A stretch of 64,000 nt of DNA. It comes from Harmonia axyridis (taxonomy: Eukaryota; Arthropoda; Insecta; Coleoptera; Coccinellidae). The notes beneath the pieces are model-generated. The model saw nothing but the letters and a program-made list of their open reading frames with translations, did not search any database and was not told the DNA's origin. Positions 44,139-56,432 of the stretch are shown one piece after another. Both the position numbers and the translations under genes were made by a program. The stretch is from NCBI RefSeq assembly GCF_914767665.1, contig NC_059503.1, positions 54,826,352 to 54,890,351 of the forward strand. Direction: 5' to 3'. The first letter of the stretch is position 1, and each line of letters starts with the position of its first letter.

Positions 44139-44970
44139 CTGCAAAGAGAACTAAAACCAGTTCGTGTGAAAAAATTATTCGTGTATATACAAAATGTTGT
44201 GATTCTTAATTATTTCATGCATGTCAAATGAATATAAGCATGCTATATTACTAAGATGCTACATAAAATTTTTGAATTCTATAAAAGCTCGAAAACTATC
44301 CACTGCTATTGATGCAATACACCTTTTAAGGTTTGTTCAGCAAATTTCATGTAACAACTTATGAAGAGGTTGTACAGAATATTCAAATACGAATTTAAAT
44401 TCTACATTATCTACATCACAAAACACCTCCCAAGCAATAAAACGGTAAATATTGCAAATTCTTCCACTTTGTTATCAAGAAAAATATAAGTAATTATATT
44501 CATATCTGGTTTGATCGAGATGTAAGTGAGATTGATATGTTTTGTTGATTTCGTTTTATATTTGTGCTTTTTCGCAAGGTATAGCACATTTCGAGCAGAT
44601 GAAACTATACCGGGTGGCCCATATTGAAACAGTCCAGTGAAATAATATCGTATGAGCGTTTACGAAAAACGCCAAGAAATGTTAACTTTTATTTGGAGTA
44701 GGACATCTTGCGATTAGAAATTTCTGTTTATACAACCAATCCCTTGAGCGAGTTGGTTTACCCTTTCAAGAATTTTAAATGGCAGTAGGAATCTAGTGAT
44801 ACATAAAATTGCTCTAAGTAAATATTATTATCCACTCAATCTTAATATACACACCTATGGATATGGCTACAACACTGAACATCGAAGCAACAGATATAAT
44901 ATTAGTGTTTTTAAAGTGCATTTATTGAAGCAATGATATGACGTCACACCTAGTGAGATTTTGGTAATAT
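44139..44970. other. Intron-like AT-rich DNA
   Basis: No coding block or terminal repeat recognised. It would be intron if the 44.1-kb and 48.4-kb exons belong to one gene. Confidence 0.4.
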
Positions 44971-45771
44971 ACAGGGTGTCTCATTCAAAAGTGTCCACCT
45001 TCAATAACTCAACAATGAATCAGAATTTGTGAAAACACTCAGAAGGGTCGATTTTTAATGACAGGGGGAAATGCTGGGATACAAAGCTTCTTTCTACTAG
45101 CAATCCCATCAGAAATTTGAGAAGGGAAAGTGGGTAGTTTCGTAGCACAAATGTATGCACAAATTTGAATGAACCTGCAGTTTGTGTTATATGAAGTGAA
45201 TATTCACAAAGTTACAGGGTGTTTTTTATGGAATTATAGTACCGATAAAACTAAATGAAACAGAGATGTTCTAATTGATCGTTTAATTTCTACTGGTGGA
45301 TGCCTAACGTAAACAGGGTCAGATCGATGCAAAACGTAAACTCGAGCTGACCAATGCAAAACCGCTGCATGCAATTCAATAGCGAGCACTTTGAGCATTT
45401 GCGGTAAATTTTTACTAAAACTGTTTGTTGAAAATTTTTCTTTCAACAGATTTTTATACGATCAAATCGAACATCTCTGTTTCATTTAGTTTTATCGGTA
45501 CCATAATTCCAGAAAAATATGAATATTCACTTTATTAGAACACAAACTGCGGGTTCATACAAATTTGAATCCATGCATACATTTGTGCTAAAAAATACCC
45601 ATTTTTTCTATTCAAATTCATGATGGGGTTGCAACCCTCTCCAGGGAGTTGCTAGTAGAAACAAGCTTTGTATCCCAGATCATCAAAAATCGACCTGTCT
45701 GAGTGTTTTCACAAATTCAGATTCGTTGTTGAGTTATTGAGGGTGGACACTTTTAAATAAGACACTCTGTA
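44971..45771. mobile_element. 800-bp fold-back element with about 300-bp arms
   Basis: The ends ACAGGGTGTCTCATTCAAAA and TTTTAAATAAGACACTCTGT are inverted. Pairing extends inward through CAATGAATCAGAATTTGTGA, the TACAAAGCTT block and GATAAAACTAAATGAAACAG to a loop around 45290-45450. Non-coding. A fragment of the same family lies at about 42945-43015. Confidence 0.85.
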
Positions 45772-48317
45772 TATGGTAAATAGTAATATTTATGGTAATA
45801 TTACAAAAAAATCGACTGTCTGGCAACGATTCTAGGAAAACATCAAGTACAAAAGTAAATGAACCATATGCATTAGTCCATTAATTAGGTAAAGGCTTAA
45901 ATACTTTACAGAAATAAAATATTAACAAATCAAGTCATGCTTACAATCAATCTATACTGATGTTTATTCCGAAAATAATAATAATAGTTGAAAATACTAA
46001 TTTCATATCATTATATATCCTTAATATCCAAAATTATCTTCAATAGATAAATAATTGTTGATTATTAAAACTAACTATTCGATAACATGGGCATTCCACA
46101 GTAATTTGTTTTCATTGATGAGATAGATTGAACAATTTTGAGTCCAGATTTCTATCATACTTCGAGAGTGCATCAGCTTCGATTCCGATTTTTTTTTTTT
46201 TGTAATTTATATCAAGTCTACCAGATGTTATTCATATCGACTGGCAAGGACATTTAACTTCACAAGATGCACTTTTTTTGTCAAGTTTGTAATAATTTCA
46301 CCATATGGGAATAAGTGTCTAATAGAAACGTATATTTTCTTCTTAATTACTCTATTGAAGTTTCTGATCATTCTTCCAAATGAACATTTTCATAATTATT
46401 CCGAAGCATACTATTTGTTTGGAATCCACATAAATGTATCAATGGAAACCTTATTATATCGTCTTTCCCTTCTAAAAATCTTATACCAATTATGTAGCTA
46501 TTTTTCTTTTTGATAGAATGAACACTTTGCCATTTAATATGTTGGTGTCATAGACAGGAATCAAAACATTTTTTTTATAATATTTTCATGCCTTCAGGGG
46601 TGAAAATCGATAAGTACAACATAAAACTTGTCACTATTAGGTGCTAAGTGAGACATCAAAGCTGAAGGTGCTTATGCAAAAAGTTTGAGATTTATATAAA
46701 TTGGAAATGGAGCTTACATTAGAAGTGCAAATACAAAAGTACATTTCCTTCTTATAACATGATGAAATGATGATGAATTATTTTTGAATTCATTAATAAA
46801 TACTGATTTATTATAAAAAGAACCAATTCCACGTGGTTTCAATTGGAGTAAAATATTATATTTGGTCAAAAAAGTCCAGAAAATAGGTCAATGAAACAAC
46901 AAACATTATTCATCCAAATTTATTGTATCCCAATCAAAGTAGGCAGACACCGATTTGATTGAATAGATAAACCGTGAGATTCACATCAGTGCTTCGTCAC
47001 ACAAAATACCATTTGCTATTTGATAATACACACTATTTGATTATACACACCGGCAAAATTAGCGGAACGGACAAATTCTCAACGAAGTTCATTTCTCTTG
47101 GATCCTGTGACTAATTTTCGCAATTATTTTCTTCTTTGGGAAAATAACTGTTCGGAAACCGTTCTAAGTTAATTTTTCTCTGTTATATAGCGAAAGAAGA
47201 GTTATATTTTATTCAAAATACTCTGAGGTATGAATTATTGACAGTCGAATGTTTACGAACGTTACCTCATTTTTTTATAAAGATTCTCTATTTTCATTAA
47301 TTGCGAAATCTCAATTTTTAGAGACTACACAGCACTTTATATTGTACCGTAGTTGGACCAGAAATTGATGTTGATGTTTTTCAGCAAAAATCTCAAAGTT
47401 AATGTCCATTGATACACTGAACCAAAAGTGTACATAAAGAGTTGATTATATTGATGAATTTAGTTATTATTCATATTTTCTATAAAAGCAATGACATGTT
47501 CATTATTGCAATGTTCAAATCATTATCTGATCGTTTTAAATTTGTATTACTGATCATTGAAATTGTGAGAGTTGTTAATGTAATACTTTATACATTTAAT
47601 CTATCTATCTTCTTCCCGAACGGCTATATACATATACTCATTTAATAAACGTAAGTTCTTCTTTCTAACGAATAATCCATCGAAACAACGAACGCTTAAC
47701 ACCAATTCCATAATAGTGCATATCAATGCACAGGGATTCATAATATAAAATAATAGGGGTATACATTAACGAATGACATTTCATTATATTGATGAAAAAA
47801 TACATTGTATTCATGAACTCATATTAATTCTCTAATAGAATTAACAATTTTTTTTCAATGTATTGAAACAATTTAATATACTCTTTTTCTTCTCGAAATG
47901 AAGATATCATGATTACTAAAATAGGAAATGTTCAGAAAAGATCTGAGTGTTCGTAAACTTTCTCGAATGTCAACAATTCCCACCACAAGGTGTTCTGCAT
48001 AAAATCTTACATTTCATTTTTCCGTCACCCATGTATCAAAAAAAAAAAAAAAGATAAGTGAGGATGGCATCTGCACAGTTATGTTTCTGAAGAATCAAGC
48101 AAAGAAATTTTTCATCTTGATATAATTTACAGTTTCAATCCGAATAATTGTTTATATTTTTCAAGATCTTTGATCAAAGGTGGTGGTGAAGGTGCTGCAA
48201 CATGTGTGATCATACAAAAGTTGCAAGGGGATGGGAGAGATTAGTAGTTTTACCATAGATAACACACCAAGACCACACACATAAATGCTTATAAAATGGA
48301 AGAACCTGATAACGTAC
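45772..48317. other. Intron-like AT-rich DNA without recognised gene
   Basis: Long A/T-rich stretch. The frame at 47442-47645 (+) is Ile/Val/Leu-rich and unsupported. A poly(A) run is at 48040. It would be part of the intron between the 48.4-kb and 44.1-kb exons. Confidence 0.4.
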
Positions 48318-48329
48318 TTGATGACGAAC

Positions 48330-48469
48330 CTTTTGCCTGGACGAGTCTGTGTTTGGATTGCTCAGACTCGGACTTTTCCTGTCGTGACTCTGTTGTGCAG
48401 TTTTGTATTTCTGTAGGTCGGATTCTGAAGAAACGTTGGGAAATTGCTTGCTCAGTTGCGGCTTATTAG
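48330..48469 (-). CDS. Internal exon, unidentified Ser/Gln-rich protein
   Basis: Acceptor TTCAACTCATTTTCCAG ends at 48470. The exon is entered with two bases completing a codon and reads NKPQLSKQFPNVSSESDLQK, then YKTAQQSHDRKSPSLSNP and NTDSSRQK. Donor candidates are AAG|GTTCGT (exon end 48330) or CAA|GTACGT (48318). Both leave phase 0, matching the phase-0 start of the exon at 44070-44138. The polar, Ser-rich content points to a disordered region. No domain or gene recognised. Confidence 0.65.
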
Positions 48470-48972
48470 CTGGAAAATGAGTTGAATCAGTAAAATAATA
48501 GTTTATAAAAATATGGAATTTGCAGTTTTTGAATTGTTTTGGTCTTTAATTGATAGATATCCATTGTACACTAACTAATTGATAATTAACACATTTTTAT
48601 GGATTTGTTGTTTGTTTGAAGAAGTTGCAATGTAACGAAACAAGTTATGTTTCATTGCATAAAAAAGATTTTGAATTGGACGCATTCAAAATTTTGAGAA
48701 CAACTTGGTATGATAATTTTCTCATGAAAAGAACGTCTTTTTTTGAAATTTGAAATAAGGGACGATGGAACAATACTTCATTGATTGAGAAATTTTATTC
48801 CCTGTTTAAAAATAGGTCCAGGAACAAAAACTGTTTTGCCAATTAAACAGATGAATTCTGCATTTGACGAACATATGCTTTGAACGACGGACTGATCATC
48901 TCCTTCTCGGCGACAGAAATTTTTCCAATCATCAACTATTACCACCCAATGAATGTAGAAGCCAGCAAAATA
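48470..48972. other. No recognised gene
   Basis: AT-rich DNA upstream of the exon (minus strand) and before the mariner. Nothing assignable. Confidence 0.4.
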
Positions 48973-50202
48973 TTAGGTGTACAACTTTGCTTCCGCTGTT
49001 TTGCAACAGATGGCTGTAGCGGTGAGTGGTTGTCGAAATGAATAAATCGTGGATGTCATACAATAAGCTAAGGTATTTGTGAACATAACACCATCGAAAT
49101 ATTAGTCGATCATAAAGTTATTCTCAATTAAAAATGTCAGCTTACGAGCCAAATTTTCATCATTTGCGTGAGGTTTTAATTTTCTGCTTTAATATGAAGA
49201 ATTCTGCAGCTGAGGCTCATAGAATGGTCTTAAATACCTATGGTGAGGCCGCTATTAGTGAAAGAAAGTGCTGAGGCCTGAGAGTGGTTTCAACGATTCA
49301 AAAACAGTAAAACCAGCATGGCGGTAAAAGAGAGAACGTTTTCGAATGTGCAGAATTGAGGGCATTACTTGAACAAGACTAGTGTCAAACGCTACAAAAA
49401 TTGGCAGGATCATTGGGAGTAACGGAACAAGCCATTTCAGAACGCCTGAAAGTCATGCAAATAATTCAGAAACAAGGAAATTGGGTTCCGTACGAGTTGA
49501 AGCAGAGAGATGCTTGCAAGGCAAAGACGGTAGGAATTTCTGCATCGTATTGTGATTAGAAACGAACAATGGATTCATTATGATAATCCCAAGCGAAAAA
49601 AATCATGAGGATATCCCGGCAATGCTTCTACGTCGACGGCTAAACCAAATATTCACGGTTCCAAGGTCATGCTCATTATATGGTAGAACCAGTTCGGCGT
49701 AAGGTATTATGAGTTGTCAAAACCGACTGAAACAATCACATGCGATCGTTATCGAACGCAATTAATGCGTTTGAGCCGAGCATTGAAAGACAAAAGGCCG
49801 CAATACAACGAGATACATGGTAAAGTGATTTAACAGCTTGACAATGCTCGATCCCATTTTCCAAAAGTGGTCAAGACATACTTGGAAACGTTGGAATGGG
49901 AAGTCCTACACAAACCACCGTATTCTTCAGACGTTGCTTCCTCGGACTATCACTTGTTTCGATCAATGATACAATGATGATATCCGGTCTTATGAAGAAG
50001 TAGAAACATTGGATCGATCCGTGGATCGCTTCAAAAGATGACCAGTTTTTTCAACGCGGAATTCTTACGCTGCTCGAAAGATAGAAGAAAGTAGTGGCCA
50101 GTGATGGAGAATACTTTGAATCATAAATGTCTAACCAGTTTTTTACAATAAAGCCTCCAATTTCGGAAAAAAAAAACGGTGAAAGCAAAGTTGTACGCCT
50201 AT
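48973..50202 (+). mobile_element. Full-length mariner, TIR to TIR
   Basis: TTAGGTGTACAACTTTGCTTC at 48973 pairs with CAAAGTTGTACGCCTA ending about 50201. Flanks are TA. The length of about 1.23 kb is the standard mariner size. Confidence 0.88.
49134..50126 (+). pseudogene. mariner transposase, decayed
   Basis: ATG at 49134: MSAYEPNFHHLREVLIFCFN, then MKNSAAEAHRMVLNTYGEAA, a frameshift near 49272, LEWFQRFKNSKTSM, LAGSLGVTEQAISERLKVM (helix-turn-helix) and GNWVPYELKQRDA. The first catalytic motif is RNEQWIHYDN, with Asn in place of the first Asp at about 49561. The other two are kept: QLDNARSHFPK and YSSDVASSDYHLFRSM (DD34D type). It ends near 50126. Several stops. Dead, but all parts are present. 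Confidence 0.88.
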
Positions 50203-50274
50203 GTATGTAAGTGTTCCAACAGCATCAATACGAGAGAAGAGACAACAATCATCCATATAACAGAGAATGTATAT

Positions 50275-50902
50275 ACAGGGTGTTTCCTAAACATGCGGCA
50301 AAAATTCAGGGGGTTGTTCCTTGGACTATTCTAAGAATATTTTGTCCTTTGATGATTTTTGAAAAACCTATTTGTTTCGAAGATATAGGGGAAACAAAAT
50401 TTCAGATAATAACATTTTATTATGAAAAATTACATGAGAATTCAACTCAACCTACAAAAACTGTTGAAAATTACCACCTCTAGCCAGCATACAAGCATCC
50501 AATCTTCTCCTCATTGACTGCCGAACCCTTTCAAAAACACCAGGATCATTTCTTATTAAGTTACACCCAGCAATGATCCGATTTCGCAAGTCTTCCACAT
50601 TTTCTACTGGAGTGGTATGAACTTATGATTTTAGATGGCCCCATAGGAAATAATCTAAGGGTTTTTAGTAATTGGAATGTTGTTAAACAAATTTAAAAAT
50701 AAATTGTACCTACTTAGTAAACACAGTGCGGTACGCATTTTTATTTAAACTATTATTAATTTTAAAAATATGAAAAATGTTGTTCGCCCTGTATCTTCGA
50801 AACAAAGAGGTTTTTTAAAAATCATCCAAGGACAAAGCATGCTTAAAATAGCCCAAGGAACAACCCCCTGAATTTTTGCCGCATGTTTAGGAAACACCCT
50901 GT
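50275..50902 (-). mobile_element. IS630-like (DUF4817-type) deletion derivative with long TIRs
   Basis: Arms of about 150 bp (ACAGGGTGTTTCCTAAACAT at the left, inverse at the right) enclose 300 bp. The centre on the minus strand, 50665 to 50465, encodes LDYFLWGHLKS, VENVEDLRNRIIAGCNLI and RQSMRRRLDACMLARGGNF. This is the C-terminal end of a DUF4817-type transposase in shifting frames. Everything upstream of the third catalytic region is gone. Confidence 0.8.
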
Positions 50903-52080
50903 ATACTGTTTCCGGATTACAACAATCAGAATTCAAATAAGAAAGTTTGGAATTCTAGCTCTTTTGAACATTTTGATACAGACACAAAGCCTACAGAGAA
51001 CACCAGAACATTACCCCGTAATTATTAGTCGTCAATTTCTTCATAGAAACTTGTTCACAGCGAATCTAAATAGTAATGATGTTAATTGATCATGCTGTTA
51101 GTGTATTAATTTCTATTCCTTAGACAATATGAAAGAAAACTGTAGAAAAACCTAGATTTCTTCCTCTCGTTGTACGAGAAAGAGGATTTCTGTAAACGCT
51201 TGAAGCGAAAAGGTTTCAACATTGATTTTTCCAAAGTTTCCTACTCCAAGAGGAAAACATATACGTTTTTCCTTACTAATGGCTAGGTGGCGCTACTGGG
51301 AGTATTAGAAGGATTGCTACATGTAGGTATTGTGAGGACGTTGACTTTTACACTTACAAATGCTAACAGAGGGGTATCCAGTTCTAAAACACTGCCTTCT
51401 AGCTATGGCATCTAGACTCGTTGCATGCGACACTCTGTTTTGAGGTGGATTCCTAAAAAAAATACTAGTATATTAATAAATGTACAGCAGGCAACACAAT
51501 TTTTTAATTGAAATATTTACTTCTATGAGGGAAATCTATCTATGTATCACTCATCTATCGCGGTAATTCTTGCTGTCGTATCAAGGAACAAATTCAATGA
51601 ATAGAATGTTTTTAATTTTTTTTTTGCAATCGCAATTCGGTAAAGAAACAGATGAAAGAAAACATACTTCTGGAGGAAAAAGGAATTCGATCTAACTGAA
51701 AATTGATATTTTTCAGCAAATAAACAAGCATTGTAACTTGGAAAGAGTGTAGGAGTTCGTGAATTGAATTCTGAGATAACACAAAGAATTCAGTACAAAG
51801 GAAAAAATGCAGCTGTAGAACTGACTTGGAGTCAGAATCCTTGAGCGTTCGTTCATACACGCGCCTATTGGGCTCTCATGAGATATGATATATTATTTAT
51901 TCTGAATTCTAATTTTTTAAGAACAAAACAAAATTTAGAAAGGCCATCTTTGCGGAACCCCTATGTGGATTTTGTGCCTTAGCAACTTTACCGGTGCTTT
52001 GCAGGCTTAAATCTATCCTGACAATAATTTGACAATATGAATAAATTAAAAATGATAATGAATGTAGGCTTGGTTAATCG
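50903..52080. other. No recognised gene
   Basis: Mixed AT-rich DNA. A TAGGTGGCGCTACTGGGAG word near 51281 is of a kind common in insect repeats. The 82-codon minus frame at 51612-51860 has no support. Confidence 0.4.
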
Positions 52081-52760
52081 ATCGTCTTGAGGTATGATTC
52101 GATTACCTGGCCTTTCGTCTTTTTCTCCGTGACTTTATTGGGTTTGCAATAATTAAACTATATTCAATTATTTACATCTATTTACAAAGCTACACTTATA
52201 CAGTACAAACTCAGTATTGAGAAGATCCTAATTACGTCTTAATTACAAGTTTCTCACAACGGTACTGAATTTCGTCTTTAACTCGTTTGTTGATTACTCG
52301 AAACGATTGGAACTTACCCTGTCTCGAATATCGACCTCCCTTCTTTCGGCTTGACCACACCCTTAGGAAAAGTACCATCCCCTAGTCCAATAAGAATTTT
52401 GCCGTACCGCCCACAAAGATCTTCGCGGATTCCTGGAAATCGAATATTCTCGAAGGACTAGTACCTGATACACAGATGTAACACATCTGGTACAACCGTC
52501 TTGTTCTCGAACTTTCCCAACCTCCCAGTAAATCTCTTCAAGATTTACAACTCCATGACATATCTTCGACACCTCGAAGAATTACACATCCTTTTTACAT
52601 TATATGTACAATAACAATTCGTTCCCTGTAAATTAATTGAAAGTGTCATGCCCTCGACACTTGAAGAAACTAATAGGTCTCCAAGCATCCGGTTGACGAT
52701 CTCAATTATTTACAGGGAACAATAACTGGATCCTACATGAATATCCAATAATTTCAAGTA
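52081..52760 (-). repeat. Possible LTR or other retroelement fragment
   Basis: Evenly composed block unlike its flanks. On the minus strand it has an AGACAGG|GTAAGT donor-like site (about 52316) and a CCCAATAAAGTC polyadenylation-like signal (about 52140). At its upper end TTCCCTGTAAATTAATTG and CAATTATTTACAGGGAA (52621-52720) form a 100-bp hairpin. No coding domain or matching second copy is in the window. Confidence 0.3.
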
Positions 52761-53236
52761 GGTAGTTCATGATATACTGCAATTTCTTAGGCTTCCATAG
52801 GCTTTGCCGCTTTTTACTATGAACCTTACTGTTAGTAGCGTAATCTCGTTCATCTTTCGTGGTTTAAGGATTCTTCCTTCATTCATGGCACATGAAATAA
52901 TATTTTCGTTATTTTATTATTTTTTTAAGTATGATAAAATCCTTCTCAAGAACCAGTGACATGAACAGTATTGTGAATTATTAAACAGAATCAAAGAATT
53001 GATGAAACATCGTTGGCTGAAACTTGTGAATTAATAGGAAACCTATGATCTTGATGGCTTGTTCAGTTTCACACATAATTTCGAATGAGATCAATGCTAT
53101 ATTCAGGATAACTAACCGAATCTTCATCAACATTTCATTGAATTCGTTTCGTAACCTGCAACGCTCGGTTATCTGAGCGATCAAGCTCTTAATTTCAATT
53201 TTGTGTGTGTAATAAACTGTATGGAACCAAATCAAA
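52761..53236. other. No recognised gene
   Basis: AT-rich DNA. The segment just before 53237 may be the 5' UTR of the tubulin copy, since no element end is visible there. Confidence 0.35.
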
Positions 53237-54165
53237 ATGCGTGAATATATCTCAGTCCACGTTGGCCAAGCCGGAGTCCAGTTCGGTAATGCCAGTTGGG
53301 AATTGTACTGCCTGGAGCATGGCATCCAACCTGAAGGATGGCATCCAACCTGAAGGCTAAATGCCATTCGGATCTTCTTCAGCGATACAGGAGCTAGAAA
53401 ACACGTACCCACACCGTGTTCATTGTTAACATCAACCCAACACCTAGAAAAGCTCATCACCGAAAAAGAAGAGGCAGCCAACAACTACGCCAAAGGATCA
53501 CTCAAAGTGATCGTAGGATGTAGACCGGTCTGCAAGGTTTCCTCATCTTCCACTCCATCGAAGGAAGCTTTGGTTCTGGATTCACCTCCCTATTAAAGCA
53601 GTGACTTCCTGTTGACTACGGAAAGAAGTTGTAATTCGTTATTTATCCTGCACCCCAGGTCTCCAAAGCTGCCGTGGAGCCCTAAAATTCCATCCTGGCC
53701 ACCCACACCACCCTGGAACAATCTGACTGCGCCTTCATGGCTGAGAATGAAGCCATCTACAATATCTGCAGACGTCTCACATACACTAACCTCAACAGGC
53801 TGATCGGACAGATCGTATCGCCCAATACTGTTTTTTGATCAGATTCGAAGTAGCCTTACCGAGTTCTAGACTAACTTGGTGCCGTATCCAAGTGGATACG
53901 GCACCAAGTTATATTAGGAATATCCCAGCCTAGAAGGCTTAACTTAAACGAACAGTTGTGAGTGGCTGATATCACTAACGATTGTTCAGAGCCACGATCA
54001 CGATAAATACATGGCCTGCTAGCTGCATTTTGTACAGAGGGGACGTTGCGCCTAAAGACTTGAATGCAGCTATCGCGAGGCTCAAGGCCAAGCATACTAT
54101 CCAGTTTGTAGACTGGGGTCCACAACAGGATTTTATCCGACCGTTAACGCCGATAACTCTCGGAG
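53237..54165 (+). pseudogene. Intron-less alpha-tubulin pseudogene, truncated and rearranged
   Basis: Starts ATG-Arg-Glu and reads EYISVHVGQAGVQFGNASWE then LYCLEHGIQP, the N terminus of alpha-tubulin. Successive frames give matches to FSDTGARKHVP, EAANNYAKGS, LQGFLIFHSIEGSFGSGFTS, VDYGKKL, YPAPQVSKAAVEP, TTLEQSDCAFMAENEAIYN and LTYTNLNRLIGQIVSP, up to TNLVPYP (about 53890). After a palindrome and a gap it resumes with HEQL and TNDCSEP (about 53955-53995), YMAC-LHFVQRGDVAPKDLNAA and RLKAKHTIQFVDW (54116). No introns, a 19-bp tandem duplication near 53315-53355, several deletions, many stops and frameshifts. Most likely a processed (retro) copy. Tubulin function is lost. Confidence 0.92.
53873..53910. 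repeat. Perfect 38-bp palindrome inside the tubulin pseudogene
   Basis: AACTTGGTGCCGTATCCA, two spacer bases AG, then the exact reverse complement. The left half is tubulin coding sequence (Asn-Leu-Val-Pro-Tyr-Pro); the right half is its inverted duplicate. Confidence 0.97.
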
Positions 54166-55022
54166 GGAAATATCTAGAAATTTATAAGGGTAGGTTCGGA
54201 ACAGGAATGCCGTGGTTAAGTTCGTTAATAGGTGGCTAGAGGTTTCAGAAATATCACCGGTAGTAATGTTTCTTTCCTAATCATTCCAAAATAACATATT
54301 CGATCGAAAGTTCAATGCAAAATTTTGTGTTGTGTTGGGAGGAAAGCAATGTCGTGATAGAAGCAGTTCATTCATGTGCCACCCTTGGAAACCATAGAAC
54401 TGTATATAGTTATATAAACAGGGCGCCTCGGCAGAAACGCGTCAAACGGAAACTATAAATTAAGGTGGACTCATATCAAGAGGTTTTAATGAGGGTCTCG
54501 GTTCAGGTTCAATAAATCTTGAACTAATCAACATAATGCTTTCAAATTTTGCGGTTGTTCCTCTATTTCCAACCACCTATAACATTTCTGGCATAGAAAA
54601 TTCGGGACCGCAATAGTAAAATTTCCTTTTTACGTTGATCATGGATCCCATACGCTATGGAGAAAATAGCTCTGCTGATGGTGGGCACAATAGACCATTA
54701 GGTCGCAGTGAAACGTTACCTCTTTAATTGAATCTATCTATCTAGATCTCCCATGCGTGAACACTATCAAATTTCTTTATTTTTATGACCATAGATGCGC
54801 AATTCAATAACTAAATCCAAAACTTTCCTTGGAACCAACAAGCAAATAACAAGGTTAACTACTGAGTCAATTTCAATTTCAATAAGCCTCAACTCAGTAC
54901 GTGGATCTTCGAGTACGGTTTTTTGATTTGGTTCATTGTGACATTCCTACGGAGTTATTTCAAATACCTCTTGTCGGTTCTACAATACATGAAATCTAAC
55001 ATTTTAGATGACATTAGCGATA
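54166..55022. other. No recognised gene
   Basis: Mixed-composition DNA after the tubulin copy. CAATTTCAATTTCAATAAG near 54870 resembles a short LINE tail. No gene. Confidence 0.35.
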
Positions 55023-56432
55023 TACATATGTCGCTAAACTTCTTGGACCCCTCGTAAATTGTAACATGAATATTTATCTTTTTTTTTGTACATTTAATCT
55101 TTATTTCATTAACATGTGCTAGAAAAACAGAAATATATACAAAACCAGTTTCCTTTAATTTTACAAATCAAATAATGCCTGACAATAGATTGTCAATGTT
55201 CAATAGAGCAAGAATAGTGGCTTTGAATGATGAGGGTCTGACGAATCATAAAATCTAATAGATAGACTAAGAATTCCCCGCACTTCAGTTGCATTTGTAT
55301 TAGGAAACTAACAGCGTTCATTGGAGACGTGGAACTGGGCGTTATAGGGAAACTAATGCAAGAGAAGATCAGTAACTAGCAGGATTTTTACGTTAGAATC
55401 GAACCATAACAGTTTCAGCTATCCGAACTCATTTAAGAAGTACGTTTGTTCGCTTATTTTCAGTAGCATAATACGGTGGAGATATTCTAGACCGAATTTG
55501 CGATCGAGGAGACCATTAAGAGTACCCAGGTCACTTTCCAAACACATAGCTGCTCATCGACAGCGAGCATAGGAACACAGAGACTGGCTGTTTGGTCAGT
55601 GGCGAAATGTTATTTTTTCGGACGAAACCAGATTAGGTTTAGTTAGAAATAGTCGGCAAAACAGAGTTTGTAGAGGGTCAGAACAACACGAAAGACTAAC
55701 TTTTGCCAGAGAAGTCATTTCATACCAAGGAGGATCAGTAATGTTTTGCAAAGGCATAATGCATAGTAGTCGTACCTAGCTTATTTCCATTCCAGACACT
55801 ACGACAGGGGATAGATATGATCAAAACATTATTGAGCCCATTATTTATTCTCTCCGACATGAAATTGGAACCAATTGCATTTTTATGGATGACAATTCTA
55901 GGCCCCATCGCACGAGAAAGTATAAAATTCACTAGGCATTGCGAATATTTAAAGATTACCGTGACCAGAAAATTCGCCAGACATGAATCCCATTGAACAC
56001 ATATGGGATTTTGTTAAACAAGCATTCTCAAGCAGAATTGAAGTTCCTAGCACCCCTCAGGAGCTCACAATTGCTGCCCAAGAAGAATGGAACAACATCC
56101 CAATGGATACCATTAACACCTTTATTGTTTCCAAGCACATGCTCGTTAACACTTACTACAGAACAGAGAAGGACAAAAAGAATATACAAAGAAGATGCAT
56201 TTTTGATTTCGCTCTGAAGTGGTTTTTTTTCTTTATTTCAGTTTCTGGTAATTATTGTATTATGCACTATTATTCGTTTGTAATTTTTTTCTTGTTCAGT
56301 TAAGATTAAATTCAGATTCCATTGGTTACATAAACAAATCAAATGTACTTTGTAATACACTTCTTGACGTATATTAATAGTGCCTCATTTGGACAAGCAT
56401 AAGAGAGTCCAAGAATTTTGGCGATGTTTGTA
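55023..56432 (+). mobile_element. Tc1-like element, family T-D, TIR to TIR
   Basis: TACATATGTCGCTAAACTTC then TTGGACCCCTC at the left and GAGAGTCCAAGAATTTTGGC at the right form the TIRs, next to TA. They are diverged relatives of the T-C termini. Length 1.4 kb. Confidence 0.75.
55173..56200 (+). pseudogene. Tc1-like transposase, decayed (T-D)
   Basis: Starts about MPDNRLSMFNRARIVALNDE (55173) with a helix-turn-helix region. Later pieces: HRNTETGCLVSGE and an FSDETR-like segment (about 55618), IAFLWMTILGPI in one frame with FMDDNSRPHRTRK in another (second Asp, about 55883), MNPIEHIWDFVKQAFSSRIE (Glu, from 55983) and TAAQEEWNNIPMDTI. Multiple stops. The last 60 codons before 56200 are the best preserved. 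Confidence 0.8.

Noticed and set aside
52981..53484. 167-codon minus open frame
   Set aside because: It overlaps the alpha-tubulin pseudogene on the other strand, whose identity is clear; the frame is its antisense shadow plus AT-rich flank.
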